Positions 45,683 through 57,065 of a stretch of 58,485 nt of DNA are shown piece after piece; position 1 is the first letter of the stretch, and the number at the start of each line of letters is the position of its first letter. The notes beneath the pieces were generated by a model. That model did not search any database and was not told the origin of the DNA. It saw only the letters and a list, made by a program, of their open reading frames with translations. The translations under genes were made by a program, and so were the position numbers. The DNA comes from Symsagittifera roscoffensis (taxonomy: Eukaryota; Xenacoelomorpha; Acoela; Convolutidae). The stretch is taken from contig NW_026971619.1 of assembly GCF_963678635.1 (NCBI RefSeq), forward strand, positions 1 to 58,485, in the 5' to 3' direction.

Positions 45683-45891
45683 TAACTTTCCTTGAGTTTA
45701 CAAAGAAAACCACTTCCAAAAAGTTTTAGTGAAAAGCATGAAAAAAAAATAAAAAACCAAAAAAAGTAGCCAAAAATTATGGAAATTCAATTAAATGCCC
45801 AAAAGCCGACAAAAAATCTGGCAAAAAGAATTCCAACAGAAAATTTTTGATGCGCGGAAAACTTTCTGCTCACAAATAAAAATCAGGTTCT

Positions 45892-45958
45892 AGCCAGATT
45901 CAAACGAATAACTTTTGTCCTAATAGTGAAGTGCGCTAGCACTTCGCCACATGCGCTA
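45892..45958 (-). repeat. tRNA-derived SINE-like segment, copy 2 (tentative)
   Basis: On the minus strand TGTGGCGAAGTGCTAGCGC fits an A box and TTCGTTTGAATCT a B box, about 67 nt overall. It is followed by CTAGAACCTGATTTTTATT, close to the tail of copy 1. The shared tail after a tRNA-like head is the layout of a SINE. Terminal repeats could not be defined. Confidence 0.4.
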
Positions 45959-46316
45959 ATTAATCTTTGACAATTTGTTTCATAAGAAGCAAACCCGCAC
46001 CGGAGTTCCATGGATAATAATTGTTTATAATGGAAAAATGTTGTCCAAAATGTTGTCAAAAAAATCTATTACTGTGGCAAATTTAGACCACGAAATTGAT
46101 TATTTTGTTTTGTAAAAACACAATCCATTAAAATCCTTTATAATGGATTATGATCCATTTAAAATCAATTATAATAGATTATAATACATTTAACGTCCAT
46201 TATAATTGATAATAATGGATTATAATCTATACAGTTTTTTGAAAAATCAATTGCAAGTCTTGCAACATTTCTGCGTTACGCACGGTCTATTCGCAATCTG
46301 TACCTAATCGCATTAA

Positions 46317-46545
46317 CCCCCTCCTCACTCTGCCCTCCATCCGCGTTTGCCCAAATACCCTCCCCCCAATTCCCCTCCGTTTATCCCTACGCGCACCCAA
46401 TGTTTGCTAAAGTTTATCCCCAACCCTCCCTCCTCCAAGTTACAGTCCCTCCCCAGTTTTTTTACCATTAATTTCAAGGGGGACGGGGGACGGAGTATAC
46501 TCAGTTGTTCAAGTTACCCTCCCGCCCATATTTTTTACACCCCCC
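46317..46545. repeat. C-rich tract inside the TIR element
   Basis: The plus strand is strongly pyrimidine-rich (CCCTCCTCACTCTGCCCTCC and similar), opposite in strand bias to the G-rich block that follows, so the two could pair as a large imperfect hairpin. No coding content. Confidence 0.6.
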
Positions 46546-46555
46546 ACCACGTTCA

Positions 46556-46866
46556 GTAAAGGGGGGGGGGGTAAAACTAAGATGAGGGTGTTAATTTGAG
46601 GAGGAGTAACTTGTGGGGGGAGGGGGGGGGGGTAAACGGGGGGGGGGATGTAAATCATAAGCCAAAGTCTACCAACTACCAATAAATAACCCCCCATAAA
46701 GGGGGGGGGGTGCGAATGGTGGTTGTGGTAACTTTGCAGGGAGGTGTGGAGAGAGAGTAAACGGGGGCGTGTAAACAGGAAGGAAAACGGGGGGGGGGGT
46801 AAACGGGGGGGTTGTAAACAGGGAGAAAAAAGGGGGGGGTGTAAACAGGGAGGGGTAAACGGGGTA
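46556..46866. repeat. G-rich minisatellite, GTAAACGGGG-type units
   Basis: Units of GTAAAC followed by a variable G run (4 to 11 G), or GTAAACAGGGAGG, recur at least seven times on the plus strand. The many G runs could form G-quadruplexes. Minus-strand Pro/Tyr-rich frames here are artefacts of the repeat. Confidence 0.75.
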
Positions 46867-47242
46867 TATAAGCCAAAAATTATAAAAATTGAAAAGTGAA
46901 ATGTAATATTTTATGAAACCTAATAAAGCAACTGCACTAAACAGGGAATGCGATAACTTTGAAAAAACTTGTAAGTTTCATGACTAACCTCTCGAAAAAA
47001 TCCATTTTAATTGATTATAACCGATAATAAGCGATTATTTTGGCATAAAAAATATACGAAATATAATCCATTTTAAGGATTATAATCGTTTATAAACGAT
47101 GATAATGGATTATATTGATAAACAAAAATAAAGGATTGTAATCCTTTTTTAATCGCTTATAATCGATTATTACCGAAATTTATTGAGACAGACCACAAAA
47201 ATTCAATATAATCGATTATTATTCATGGAACTCCGGTGCGGG

Positions 47243-48837
47243 AAAGTAAAATGTTCCAAGTGATTCTGTTAAAATAAATTTTAACCCGAAAAAATCCAAA
47301 ATCCGGCTTGATAACGATTGCTAATTGCAAGCGTAATTTACAGTACAGATTTAATTGAATTGTACAAAACTAACATAATTGGAAACTTTAAACGCGGAAA
47401 CTTTATATGGGAAAACTGGAAAAATTAAAAATTGAAACTTTAAAAATGATGCTAAAAATTGTATCAGAAGAAACTTGAAGCAGTTAATTTTGTGATTTTC
47501 GAGTCCAAATTTTTACCCCAAAAATGGCTGCTTTTTCTCCCTATAGTCAATCAAGAATCACGCTTTAACAACCGATTGAAACCTTAAGCTATTAGCCTTA
47601 TATGTAACCCATTTATTTAAAACTAATGTTGTACCAAAAACGGTTACTTTATAGATTGATGAAGACAAAGAAAAAACTTATAGATTGAAGACAAAGAGTT
47701 TGCAAAAGACAAAGAAAGAACTGATTAAAAAAATTGAAGCTCAAAATATGCGGTCAATTAAAGCGATGATTTTAGGCATATTTTGATTATAAATTTCAAT
47801 TTGTCACGAACTGTTTTATACAGTCTAAAAGATAGTAAAGATGCTCAAAATGTATTTAAAAAACATTTCACCTCTGATAATTTTTTATGAACATATGGGG
47901 TTTGGGACCAATTTAGCCAATCTGAAATCATCAAAACAAGTCATTCCATTAAAAAAAGGCGAGCTAATTGCTCCGCATAACGCGTTACTGAATGATATTG
48001 CCTTTTGATGCGGCTTCTAACTTCGATCACATCTTTTAAGTTGAAAAAAACTTCGAAATGTTCAAAACAATGCAACAATATTGAATTTTTTAGTTTCCTA
48101 ATTCACCTATCCTCTCATGCATTGCAACAGGATACATTTTGTATGCGGTAATGAATAGAAGAATTTGTGGGAATAAAAAAGATGTTTCTTATATAAATTT
48201 TTACTTTTAACTCATAAAATAATGACCCAAAAATTGCTCTCTTGGTCCAAAAAAATGCTCTCTTGGTCCAACTTTTAAAAAAATTTCATTTCCGATTAGT
48301 TTTTTCTCCAGGCAATAATAGAGTTTAGCAAACATTTTGTGATAGATTTGTTTTACAATCTCAAAGATATTGATTCCTGAGGCTTGAAACTAGAAAGAAC
48401 TTTCATTTTTGGCATTTTTGGAGACGCTATTTCTACCTCAATTAGGTCTTTCGGGTATAACTTAGATCGGGTTTATTGACACAATACTGGTTCTGAACTC
48501 GTTTATTGAACTGTAAATTATCGGATAGAAACAGTGAGCAAATTTGTCCTAGATTTCGGTAATTTTTAGTACAAAAATTTGTGTTTCGAAACACATATAA
48601 ACTTTTAACCTCTCAATTTCAACAGCAATGGTTGACAGCAAACACAAAAGTAAGGAGCAAAAAATCGGTCAGACAAAGTCGAAATTCATTGGTTTTACGT
48701 TTTTTTTGCTCATAGGAGCTCGGTATACGAGCTTCCGTAGTTTCTACACAATTACGTAATTATTACGTAATTGTTGCTTAACTATTAAATAATAATTACA
48801 TAATAATAGTAAAAATAAGATGACCGAACCCTTCCCG
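47243..48837. other. AT-rich spacer left of BEL2
   Basis: No gene is seen. A 16-bp direct repeat (TGCTCTCTTGGTCCAA) occurs twice near 48235-48273, and ATTACGTAATTATTACGTAA at about 48756-48775 is palindromic. Part of the right side may be unrecognised BEL2 LTR. Confidence 0.45.
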
Positions 48838-49009
48838 TATTAACAACTAAATGCCCTTATGGCCTTAGGGGTCTCGAACCTACGCCAGGGGGGGGGGGGG
48901 GGGGCTCGCAGTAGAATTGGACTTAAGCATAGACTGCTGGGCCATGTGACCATAGTTGGCTTTGATTTTACTGCATTTATACTTCCAGCTTACAGTTCAA
49001 GTTGAAACA
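48838..49009 (-). repeat. 3' LTR (recognisable part) of BEL2
   Basis: The end reads GAAACA then TCCTCAGG, matching the BEL1 LTR/PPT boundary (GCAACA then TCCTCCCC). The block GGTCTCGAACCTACGCC aligns with GGACTCGAACCTACGTC of BEL1 at nearly the same distance from the LTR end. Sequence further left is not clearly related to the BEL1 LTR. Confidence 0.6.
48861..48960 (-). promoter_or_regulatory. tRNA-like segment with B box in the BEL2 LTR
   Basis: On the minus strand it reads GCCAACTATGGTCACATGG at one end and GTAGGTTCGAGACCCC at the other. The B box GGTTCGAGACC (48870-48880) is one base from the BEL1 box. The A-box region is weaker (48940-48955). GCAGT and ACTGC can form a 5-bp arm in the anticodon-arm position. 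A 17-C run (minus strand; G at 48888-48904) lies where a long variable arm would be. Confidence 0.55.
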
Positions 49010-49987
49010 TCCTCAGGTTCCAAAGAGGCAAGTATCGGAGCGAATTTTACAAGAAGACGACTTAATTCTCCTGTAGCTGTTTTCAGGAATGCGGAGCGGG
49101 CGATCGCATCTTTGCCAAAATTCAGTCTTAAGATATGTGCTAGGGGATAGTATCAGCGGAAACTACTTTTCTCTACAATCCAAACAAGATTTCCGAACTT
49201 AAGGTCATATTCCGCGGACGTGTGCCACTAATGGCGTTTGTTGAGAGAAGGTACGTACTCTCGTAACCGTCGAGTCCAGATGGGTTTGGCATATGCTTGT
49301 GCGCGGAGGTACCGCTTGCGGTGGTAGAAGTGATCGTTCGTTACTACTGAAGAAAAACTCACGGAATGCTGCCCACTAAGAAATGGTTAGACGTAAGTGC
49401 CTCAAGATCATTTGCGTCCTTGCTGACAGGTGTTAGAAGATGCACTTTTAAGACTGTATTACAAGGTAGAAAGTTGTCCGAAGAATTTCCTCAGACAATT
49501 TGCGAGGTGAGAGTATCGAGTAGAACACTCTACTGCTGCTTCATACAAGCCGTTCTCACGAGCCACGATGGTGTGGCGCTCATAGAGGGTTGTATTCTTT
49601 TCTATACCTTCATGTACAAGAAGGGCGGGTGCGAGGTCATTCCACGCTCGAGTGCACAGAAGAAGCTTTTTCTCTGCGCCGACAAAGTTCGTTCCATTGT
49701 CAGACCAAATAATTGTTGGGGTTCCGCTTGGGGTGATGAAGCTTTCTACTCCCACTACCCAATGCGACCATTGCCGGCACGACTTCTATGTAGATGGCTT
49801 TTGTGGTCAAACAAGTGAATAAAAATGGCCAATGTTTCTCGGAACTCCGGCGATCATTTATATAGAAGGGTTCGAAGTAGTCTACACCGCAGTTACTGAA
49901 TGGTGCCTGGTGGTATCCTAGACGCTCGAGTGGAAGTTTAGACAAAAACGGTGTGACGGTTTTCACTTTCAGCTTACGACATATCAC
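49010..49987 (-). pseudogene. BEL2 integrase core and DUF5641-like tail, repeat unit 1
   Basis: Minus-strand fragments: LSKLPLERLGYHQAPFSNCG, then VDYFEPFYINDRRSSEKHW and LFTCLTTKAIYIEVVPAMVA (49700-49987), then TIIWSDNGTNFVGAEKKL (49459-49755), each matching BEL1 integrase. The second catalytic Asp is kept in this unit. Downstream sequence (49010-49458) aligns weakly to the BEL1 C-terminal region but is broken. The frame shifts between the fragments around 49740-49760. Confidence 0.75.
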
Positions 49988-51240
49988 ACAATTCAGTTCA
50001 ATGTTGCGACGATGACATAATCCTTAAGATGGCATAATCCAACTGGATGACGGAACGTAGATAGTCCTTAGATTGATGCTCATGTTTGCGGTGCAGATCA
50101 TTTACAAAAAAATTCACAAAAGGGTGAGGAACATCAATTATGATGGGATGTTTTGTTCTGAAGTCGATTTCAGAAAGACGGCTTATGCCGTCCGTGGACT
50201 GGAGAAGACCACCAGGACCGATAAAGGGGAGAGTGTTGCAATAGGACTTAAGTTCTTTACATGTTTCTCAGACTTAAGTAATTTGAATTCTGTCGTAAAT
50301 GCTTCCTTTTGTGAAAGAGGCAAAAATTTCTTTTTTGCGTTTTCGAGCTCAGAAGTTTTGACAATTCTATGCGTTGCTTCAAGGTAGTGACAAAACCCAA
50401 GGTTTAATCTGAGAATTAATGCTACGATGCGTAACAGCTGAACAAAAAACATTGTATTGATGCCAATTGATGAAGCATTTAATTGGTGACGGGTTTGCTA
50501 CGAAATTTGATGCGCTATCATTAACATCGTCAACAAGATCTTTGAATCTTATTTTGGTGACTACGTCAACATTCGGACAGAAAAGCTAGTCACGGGATAT
50601 AAGGAAGCTTGAAATTTGGGTCCAGCTACTGTCTTTTGAAGCTTCAGCAGCAATACCTCGGGTGCCCGTGTCTGCGGGGTTGTTTCCAAATGATACCACT
50701 CGTCTACAGTGGCGACTTCAATAATATCGCCCACTCGGTTTGCAACAAAAACTGGTTGCATCGATGACGAATGGAGCCACTGCAGTACGGTGTTGCTGTC
50801 TGTCCACATCATTTATCGGGATGGTAAGACATCATTTATCGGGAAGACATCATTAATCGGGATGGTAAGTGCTTTAATGATATCCTTTTGAGGCGTGTGG
50901 CCAATAAGGCAGCTTGCAGTTCTAGTTATGCGATAGACATAGCCTTCATTGGCGCTACTCCTGCTTTACCCAGAATGAAGAGAGTTCCGTCCCTTGAGTT
51001 TCCAAAGTGCGCGCAGCAAGAAACCGGACTGCACACAGGACCTCCTTCAAACTATCGCCAAACATAAGTAACTCAATTTTGTCACCTGCAGACCGAAAAT
51101 AGCAGCCCAGAATTGTTAGCTTACCTCAGATAGGTGCGCCGGAATGCCATTCGAGGAAAGTTTTGTCATGTTTCCCGGAAGTGGGTCATCCCACAATTGA
51201 CCACCAATTCTCCAAAAAAACTTTCAGTAGGAGGCGTGCT
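49123..51240 (-). repeat. BEL2 pol tandem unit 1 (2118 bp)
   Basis: It starts CAGTCTTAAGATATGTGC and ends GGAGGCGTGCT. It contains integrase and RNase H fragments. It differs from units 2 and 3 at many scattered positions, and is the only unit keeping Trp before the integrase SDNG motif. Confidence 0.9.
50561..50812 (-). pseudogene. BEL2 RNase H fragment, unit 1
   Basis: The frame reads MMWTDSNTVLQWLHSSS, QPVFVANRVGDIIE and VDEWYH, matching BEL1 RNase H (MWTDSTTVLQWLNS, PVFVANRVGEILE, DEWHH), including the catalytic WTDS Asp. The frame is lost after HLETTPQTRAPEV, where BEL1 reads GDNPADTGTRG. The same fragment recurs at 52668-52931 and 54797-55048. Confidence 0.75.
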
Positions 51241-53358
51241 CAGTCTTAAGATATGTGCTAGGGGATAGTATCAGCGGAAACTACTTTTCTCTACAATCCA
51301 AACAAGATTTCCGAACTTAAGGTCATATTCCGCGGACGTGTGCCACTAATGGCGTTTGTTGAGAGAAGGTACGTACTCTCGTAACCGTCGAGTCCAGATG
51401 GGTTTGGCATATGCTTGTGCGCGGAGGTACCGCTTGCGGTGGTAGAAGTGATCGTTCGTTACTACTGAAGAAAAACTCACGGAATGCTGCCCACTAAGAA
51501 ATGGTTAGACGTAAGTGCCTCAAGATCATTTGCGTCCTTGCTGACAGGTGTTAGAAGATGCACTTTTAAGACTGTATTACAAGGTAGAAAGTTGTCCGAA
51601 GAATTTCTTCAGTCAATTTGCGAGGTGTGAGTATCACGTAGAACACTCTACTGCTGCTACATACAAGCCGTTCTCACGAGCCACGATGGTTTGGCGCTCA
51701 TAGAGGGTTGTATTCTTTTCTATACCTTTATGTACAAGAAGGGCGGGTGCGAGGTCATTGCACGCTCAAGTGCATAGAAGAAGCTCTTTCTCTGCGCCGA
51801 CAAAGTTCGTTCCATTGTCAGACTAAATAATTGTTGGGATTCCACTTCTAGCGATGAAGCTTTCTACTCCTACTACCCAATGCGACCATTGACGGCACGA
51901 CTTCTATGTAGACGGCTTTTACGGTCAAACAAGTGAAAAAAAATGCCCAACGTTTCTCGGAACTCCGGCGATCATTTAAATAGAAGGGTTCGAAGTAGTC
52001 TACACCGCAGTTACTGAACGGTGCCTGGTGGTATCCTAGATGCTCGACTGGAAGTTTAGACAATAACGGTGTGACGGTTTTCACTTTCGGTTTATGACAT
52101 ATCAAACAATTCAGTTAATGTTGCGACGATGACATAATCCTTAAGATGACATAATCCAACTGGATGACGGAACGTAGATAGTCCTTAGGTTGATGCTCAT
52201 GTTTGCGGTGCAGATCATTTACAAAAAAAATTCACAAAAGGGTGAGGAACATCAATTATGATGGGATGTTTTGTTCTGAAGTCGATTTCAGAAAGACGGC
52301 TTATACAGTCCGTGGACTGGAGAAGACCACCAGGACCGATAAAGGGGAGAGTGTCGCAATAGGACTTAAGTTCTTTACATGTTTCTCAGACTTAAGTAAT
52401 TTGAATTCTGTCGTAAATGCTTCCTTTTGTGAAAGAGGCAAAAGTTTCTTTTTTGCGTTTTCGAGCTCAGAAGTTTTGACAATTCTATGCGTTGCTTCAC
52501 GGTAATGACAGAACCCAGGGTTTAATCTGAAAATTAATGCTACGATGCGTAACAGCTGAACAAAAAAAAATTGTTTTGATGCCAATTGATGAAGCGTTTA
52601 ATTGGTGACGGGTTTGCGACGAAATTTGATGCGCTATCATTAACATCGTCAACAGGATCTTTGAGTCTTATTTTGGCGACCACCTTAACATTCGGACAGA
52701 AAAGCCAGTCATTGGATATAAGGAAGCTTGAACTTTGGGTCCAGCTGCTGTCTTTTGAAGCTTCAGCAGCACTACCTCGGGTGCCCGTGTCTGCGGGGTT
52801 GTTTCCATATGATACCACTCGTCTACAGTGGCGACTTCAATAATATCGCCCACTCGGTTTGCAACAAAAACTGGTTGCATCGATGACGAATGGAGCCACT
52901 GGAGTACGGTGTTGCTGTCTGTCCACATCATTTATCGGGATGGTAAGACATCATTTATCGGGAAGACATCATTAATCGGGATGGTAACTGCTTTAATGTT
53001 ATCCTTTTGAGGCGTGTGGCCAATAAGGCAGCTTGCAGCTCTAGTTATGCGATAGACATATCCTTTTTTGGCGCTACTCGCGCTTTACCCAGAATGAAGA
53101 GAGTTCCGTCCCATGAGTTTCCAAAGTGCGCGCAGGAAGAAACCCGACTGCACACAAGACCTCTTTCAAACTATCGCCAAACATAAATAACTCAATTTGT
53201 CACCTGCAGACGGAAAATAGCAGCCCGGAATTGTTAGCTTACCTCAGATAGGTGCGCCGGAATGCCATTCGAGGAAAGTTTTGTCATGTTTCCCGGAAGT
53301 GGGTCATCCCACAATTGACCACCAATTCTCCAAAAAAACTTTCAGTAGGAGGCGTGCT
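51241..53358 (-). repeat. BEL2 pol tandem unit 2 (2118 bp)
   Basis: It is near-identical to unit 3: only a few differences were seen, such as GCACTACC versus GCAGTACC and an A-run length change. It carries a TAG in place of Trp before the integrase SDNG motif (near 51820-51830), also present in unit 3. It holds integrase (51848-52105) and RNase H (52540-52931) fragments. Confidence 0.9.
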
Positions 53359-55475
53359 CAGTCTTAAGATATGTGCTAGGGGATAGTATCAGCGGAAACT
53401 ACTTTTCTCTACAATCCAAACAAGATTTCCGAACTTAAGGTCATATTCCGCGGACGTGTGCCACTAATGGCGTTTGTTGAGAGAAGGTACGTACTCTCGT
53501 AACCGTCGAGTCCAGATGGGTTTGGCATATGCTTGTGCGCGGAGGTACCGCTTGCGGTGGTAGAAGTGATCGTTCGTTACTACTGAAGAAAAACTCACGG
53601 AATGCTGCCCACTAAGAAATGGTTAGACGTAAGTGCCTCAAGATCATTTGCGTCCTTGCTGACAGGTGTTAGAAGATGCACTTTTAAGACTGTATTACAA
53701 GGTAGAAAGTTGTCCGAAGAATTTCTTCAGTCAATTTGCGAGGTGTGAGTATCACGTAGAACACTCTACTGCTGCTACATACAAGCCGTTCTCACGAGCC
53801 ACGATGGTTTGGCGCTCATAGAGGGTTGTATTCTTTTCTATACCTTTATGTACAAGAAGGGCGGGTGCGAGGTCATTGCACGCTCAAGTGCATAGAAGAA
53901 GCTCTTTCTCTGCGCCGACAAAGTTCGTTCCATTGTCAGACTAAATAATTGTTGGGATTCCACTTCTAGCGATGAAGCTTTCTACTCCTACTACCCAATG
54001 CGACCATTGACGGCACGACTTCTATGTAGACGGCTTTTACGGTCAAACAAGTGAAAAAAAATGCCCAACGTTTCTCGGAACTCCGGCGATCATTTAAATA
54101 GAAGGGTTCGAAGTAGTCTACACCGCAGTTACTGAACGGTGCCTGGTGGTATCCTAGATGCTCGACTGGAAGTTTAGACAATAACGGTGTGACGGTTTTC
54201 ACTTTCGGTTTATGACATATCAAACAATTCAGTTAATGTTGCGACGATGACATAATCCTTAAGATGACATAATCCAACTGGATGACGGAACGTAGATAGT
54301 CCTTAGGTTGATGCTCATGTTTGCGGTGCAGATCATTTACAAAAAAAATTCACAAAAGGGTGAGGAACATCAATTATGATGGGATGTTTTGTTCTGAAGT
54401 CGATTTCAGAAAGACGGCTTATACAGTCCGTGGACTGGAGAAGACCACCAGGACCGATAAAGGGGAGAGTGTCGCAATAGGACTTAAGTTCTTTACATGT
54501 TTCTCAGACTTAAGTAATTTGAATTCTGTCGTAAATGCTTCCTTTTGTGAAAGAGGCAAAAGTTTCTTTTTTGCGTTTTCGAGCTCAGAAGTTTTGACAA
54601 TTCTATGCGTTGCTTCACGGTAATGACAGAACCCAGGGTTTAATCTGAAAATTAATGCTACGATGCGTAACAGCTGAACAAAAAAAATTGTTTTGATGCC
54701 AATTGATGAAGCGTTTAATTGGTGACGGGTTTGCGACGAAATTTGATGCGCTATCATTAACATCGTCAACAGGATCTTTGAGTCTTATTTTGGCGACTAC
54801 CTTAACATTCGGACAGAAAAGCCAGTCATTGGATATAAGGAAGCTTGAACTTTGGGTCCAGCTGCTGTCTTTTGAAGCTTCAGCAGCAGTACCTCGGGTG
54901 CCCGTGTCTGCGGGGTTGTTTCCATATGATACCACTCGTCTACAGTGGCGACTTCAATAATATCGCCCACTCGGTTTGCAACAAAAACTGGTTGCATCGA
55001 TGACGAATGGAGCCACTGGAGTACGGTGTTGCTGTCTGTCCACATCATTTATCGGGATGGTAAGACATCATTTATCGGGAAGACATCATTAATCGGGATG
55101 GTAACTGCTTTAATGTTATCCTTTTGAGGCGTGTGGCCAATAAGGCAGCTTGCAGCTCTAGTTATGCGATAGACATATCCTTTTTTGGCGCTACTCGCGC
55201 TTTACCCAGAATGAAGAGAGTTCCGTCCCATGAGTTTCCAAAGTGCGCGCAGGAAGAAACCCGACTGCACACAAGACCTCTTTCAAACTATCGCCAAACA
55301 TAAATAACTCAATTTGTCACCTGCAGACGGAAAATAGCAGCCCGGAATTGTTAGCTTACCTCAGATAGGTGCGCCGGAATGCCATTCGAGGAAAGTTTTG
55401 TCATGTTTCCCGGAAGTGGGTCATCCCACAATTGACCACCAATTCTCCAAAAAAACTTTCAGTAGGAGGCGTGCT
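53359..55475 (-). repeat. BEL2 pol tandem unit 3 (2117 bp)
   Basis: This unit continues without a break into the rest of BEL2 pol (55476 on, CTCAAAGTGTATGGAGC, aligned with BEL1 at 2675-2690). It contains integrase (53966-54223) and RNase H (54615-55048) fragments with the same lesions as unit 2. Confidence 0.9.
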
Positions 55476-56223
55476 CTCAAAGTGTATGGAGCGACCAGCC
55501 CAATGGGGTCGAAGACTGAGAAGACAAAGTTTACGACCGTGCGTTGTTTAACATTTTTTCCTTTTTTATACCTCGGCTGACAACTAATGTGTCATGTATG
55601 TGGTGCCTTTTTAAACCTAGTGCATGTAATGCCCTATCTTCACTGCCGAAAATTTTGTTGACTTGGCTTAATTCGTCGCTTGACGTACTTAACTCATTTT
55701 GTATAAAATTTACATTGCTTACAAACTTTGTCAACTTGAAACCCGTCAATTTAAGAAGTCCATATAGAAGTTTTGCATTACTGCAGAAGCTGCTTCTGGA
55801 AAAAAGTTTGACTGTCACGAGCGTTTTTCTGAAGTGCGAAGTGCGAAGTTAGCACACGAGTCCCGAGCTCCGAAGATATGTCGGGTGTATTACTACGTTA
55901 CCATATCGGTTGTGGTATCCTCCCGCCACAGGAATTGCAGTGATAGTTGATAAACGGCAAGCACACTATTCTGAAGAAACATTCTTTCTATATCAGCAGA
56001 CACAGCATACGTATGCTGATGGGAACCCATTAGAACGGCTTTGAAGCAACTCTGGAGCAACCAGAAGAGCTTTTTTGAGGGAAGATCCATGATATTTGGA
56101 TGCTTCACCGAGGACGTGCCGAACTTTTCCCGGCTTGTTGGGGTTAATCACCGGGTGGTGAAAGCGGAACGGTTTTTAGGGTCGTGGGCATTATCTGTTT
56201 ATCTTCGACTACATACCCTTTGA
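55476..56223 (-). pseudogene. BEL2 reverse transcriptase remnant
   Basis: Fragments [20 protein letters not shown] and LQFLWREDTTTDMV (55893-56108) match the BEL1 RT core ([33 protein letters not shown]). LTGFKLTKFVSN and LGLKRHHIHDTLVVSRGI (55531-55818) match the downstream part. Between them, around 55800-55860, the stretch encoding the BEL1 catalytic MDDYLDS is missing, so this RT is dead. GAAGTGC is repeated at the deletion site. Confidence 0.75.
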
Positions 56224-56623
56224 AATAATCGTCTCGAATGGTTTTTGCGTATGACTTTTTGATTGTTTTATTTTTGTCACGGAGAGCTAATTGTTTGGTA
56301 ACTTTGAGTTTTCTTCAGCCCAAAACATCCTGACAGAGTATCTATGACAATCGTGTATGGTAGTTGATTCAAAGATTTGTTTCACCTTCATATCAGCTGA
56401 GGACCTAGCGTGTACTTAATTGTAGGCATCGTATCATTCAAGTTCATACCATGATTTGACCAGCTGAACTAAACTTATATACTCGATAGTGCATTTCTAA
56501 AATGTGGAGATTAGACCACTGGAGGAAACAAAAGGACCACTTAAGAACCATCCGATGGGAAGACGAACGGCTAAAAGAGCTTTTTGACTTTCAGCCTGGA
56601 AGTATCTTGACCTAATATTCTTT

Positions 56624-57008
56624 CTACATCCGCATTCGGTATTTGGCGGGATTAGCAGGTTCCAAGTGAGGATACTTCTCTTGCAACTTGGAAACCTTGA
56701 TTATATGTAGACCTATACTAAAGTCATCTTTGACATAAGCGCAGACAGAGAAAGATAATTCTGGATTAAATTCAGATGTGACCAATAACTTGTTCTGAGT
56801 CAATAAACTCAACGGAAATGGATCCATTTACAGATAATTCAATTTTGACACCTGACAGGTATACTCTACGTGCGAGATCAGATGACAAACAAGAATGACT
56901 GTAGGCCGACTCACAAAACACGAGTGCATTAGTTTTACCAATAGTAGATGAAATGGATAGACTTATGATATGCATTAGGCATTTGACACTCATTAATGAT
57001 GTTGCCAC
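56624..57008 (-). pseudogene. BEL2 protease remnant
   Basis: NALVFCESAYSHSCLSSDLA (56772-57008) aligns with BEL1 LVLCDSASTHSWVSSSLV: the catalytic Asp is Glu here. FSVCAYVKDDFSIG and KLQEKYPHLEP (56624-56827) match the following BEL1 region (SLCAYVKDSIRIG, LQNKYPQLAP). The two pieces are in different frames. Confidence 0.7.
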
Positions 57009-57065
57009 AAGTTGAATTTTGTGTGTTCGATTTTTATTGTGTTTTAACTGCAGGAGCGTTTACTG

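Larger units (their letters stand above)
45994..47242. mobile_element. Non-autonomous TIR element, 1249 bp
   Basis: The left end CCCGCACCGGAGTTCCATGG (45994 on) is repeated in inverted orientation at the right end (to 47242). About 28 of 30 terminal positions match. Subterminal regions (46020-46240 and 46985-47215) are packed with inverted and direct copies of ATAATGGATTATAAT and TAATCGATTAT. No transposase frame exists inside. Both flanks show AAA, a possible 3-bp target duplication, too short to prove. The superfamily is not assigned. Confidence 0.7.

Noticed and set aside
46347-46876. Pro/Tyr-rich frames in the G/C-rich block
   Set aside because: Translation of a minisatellite; composition alone explains them.
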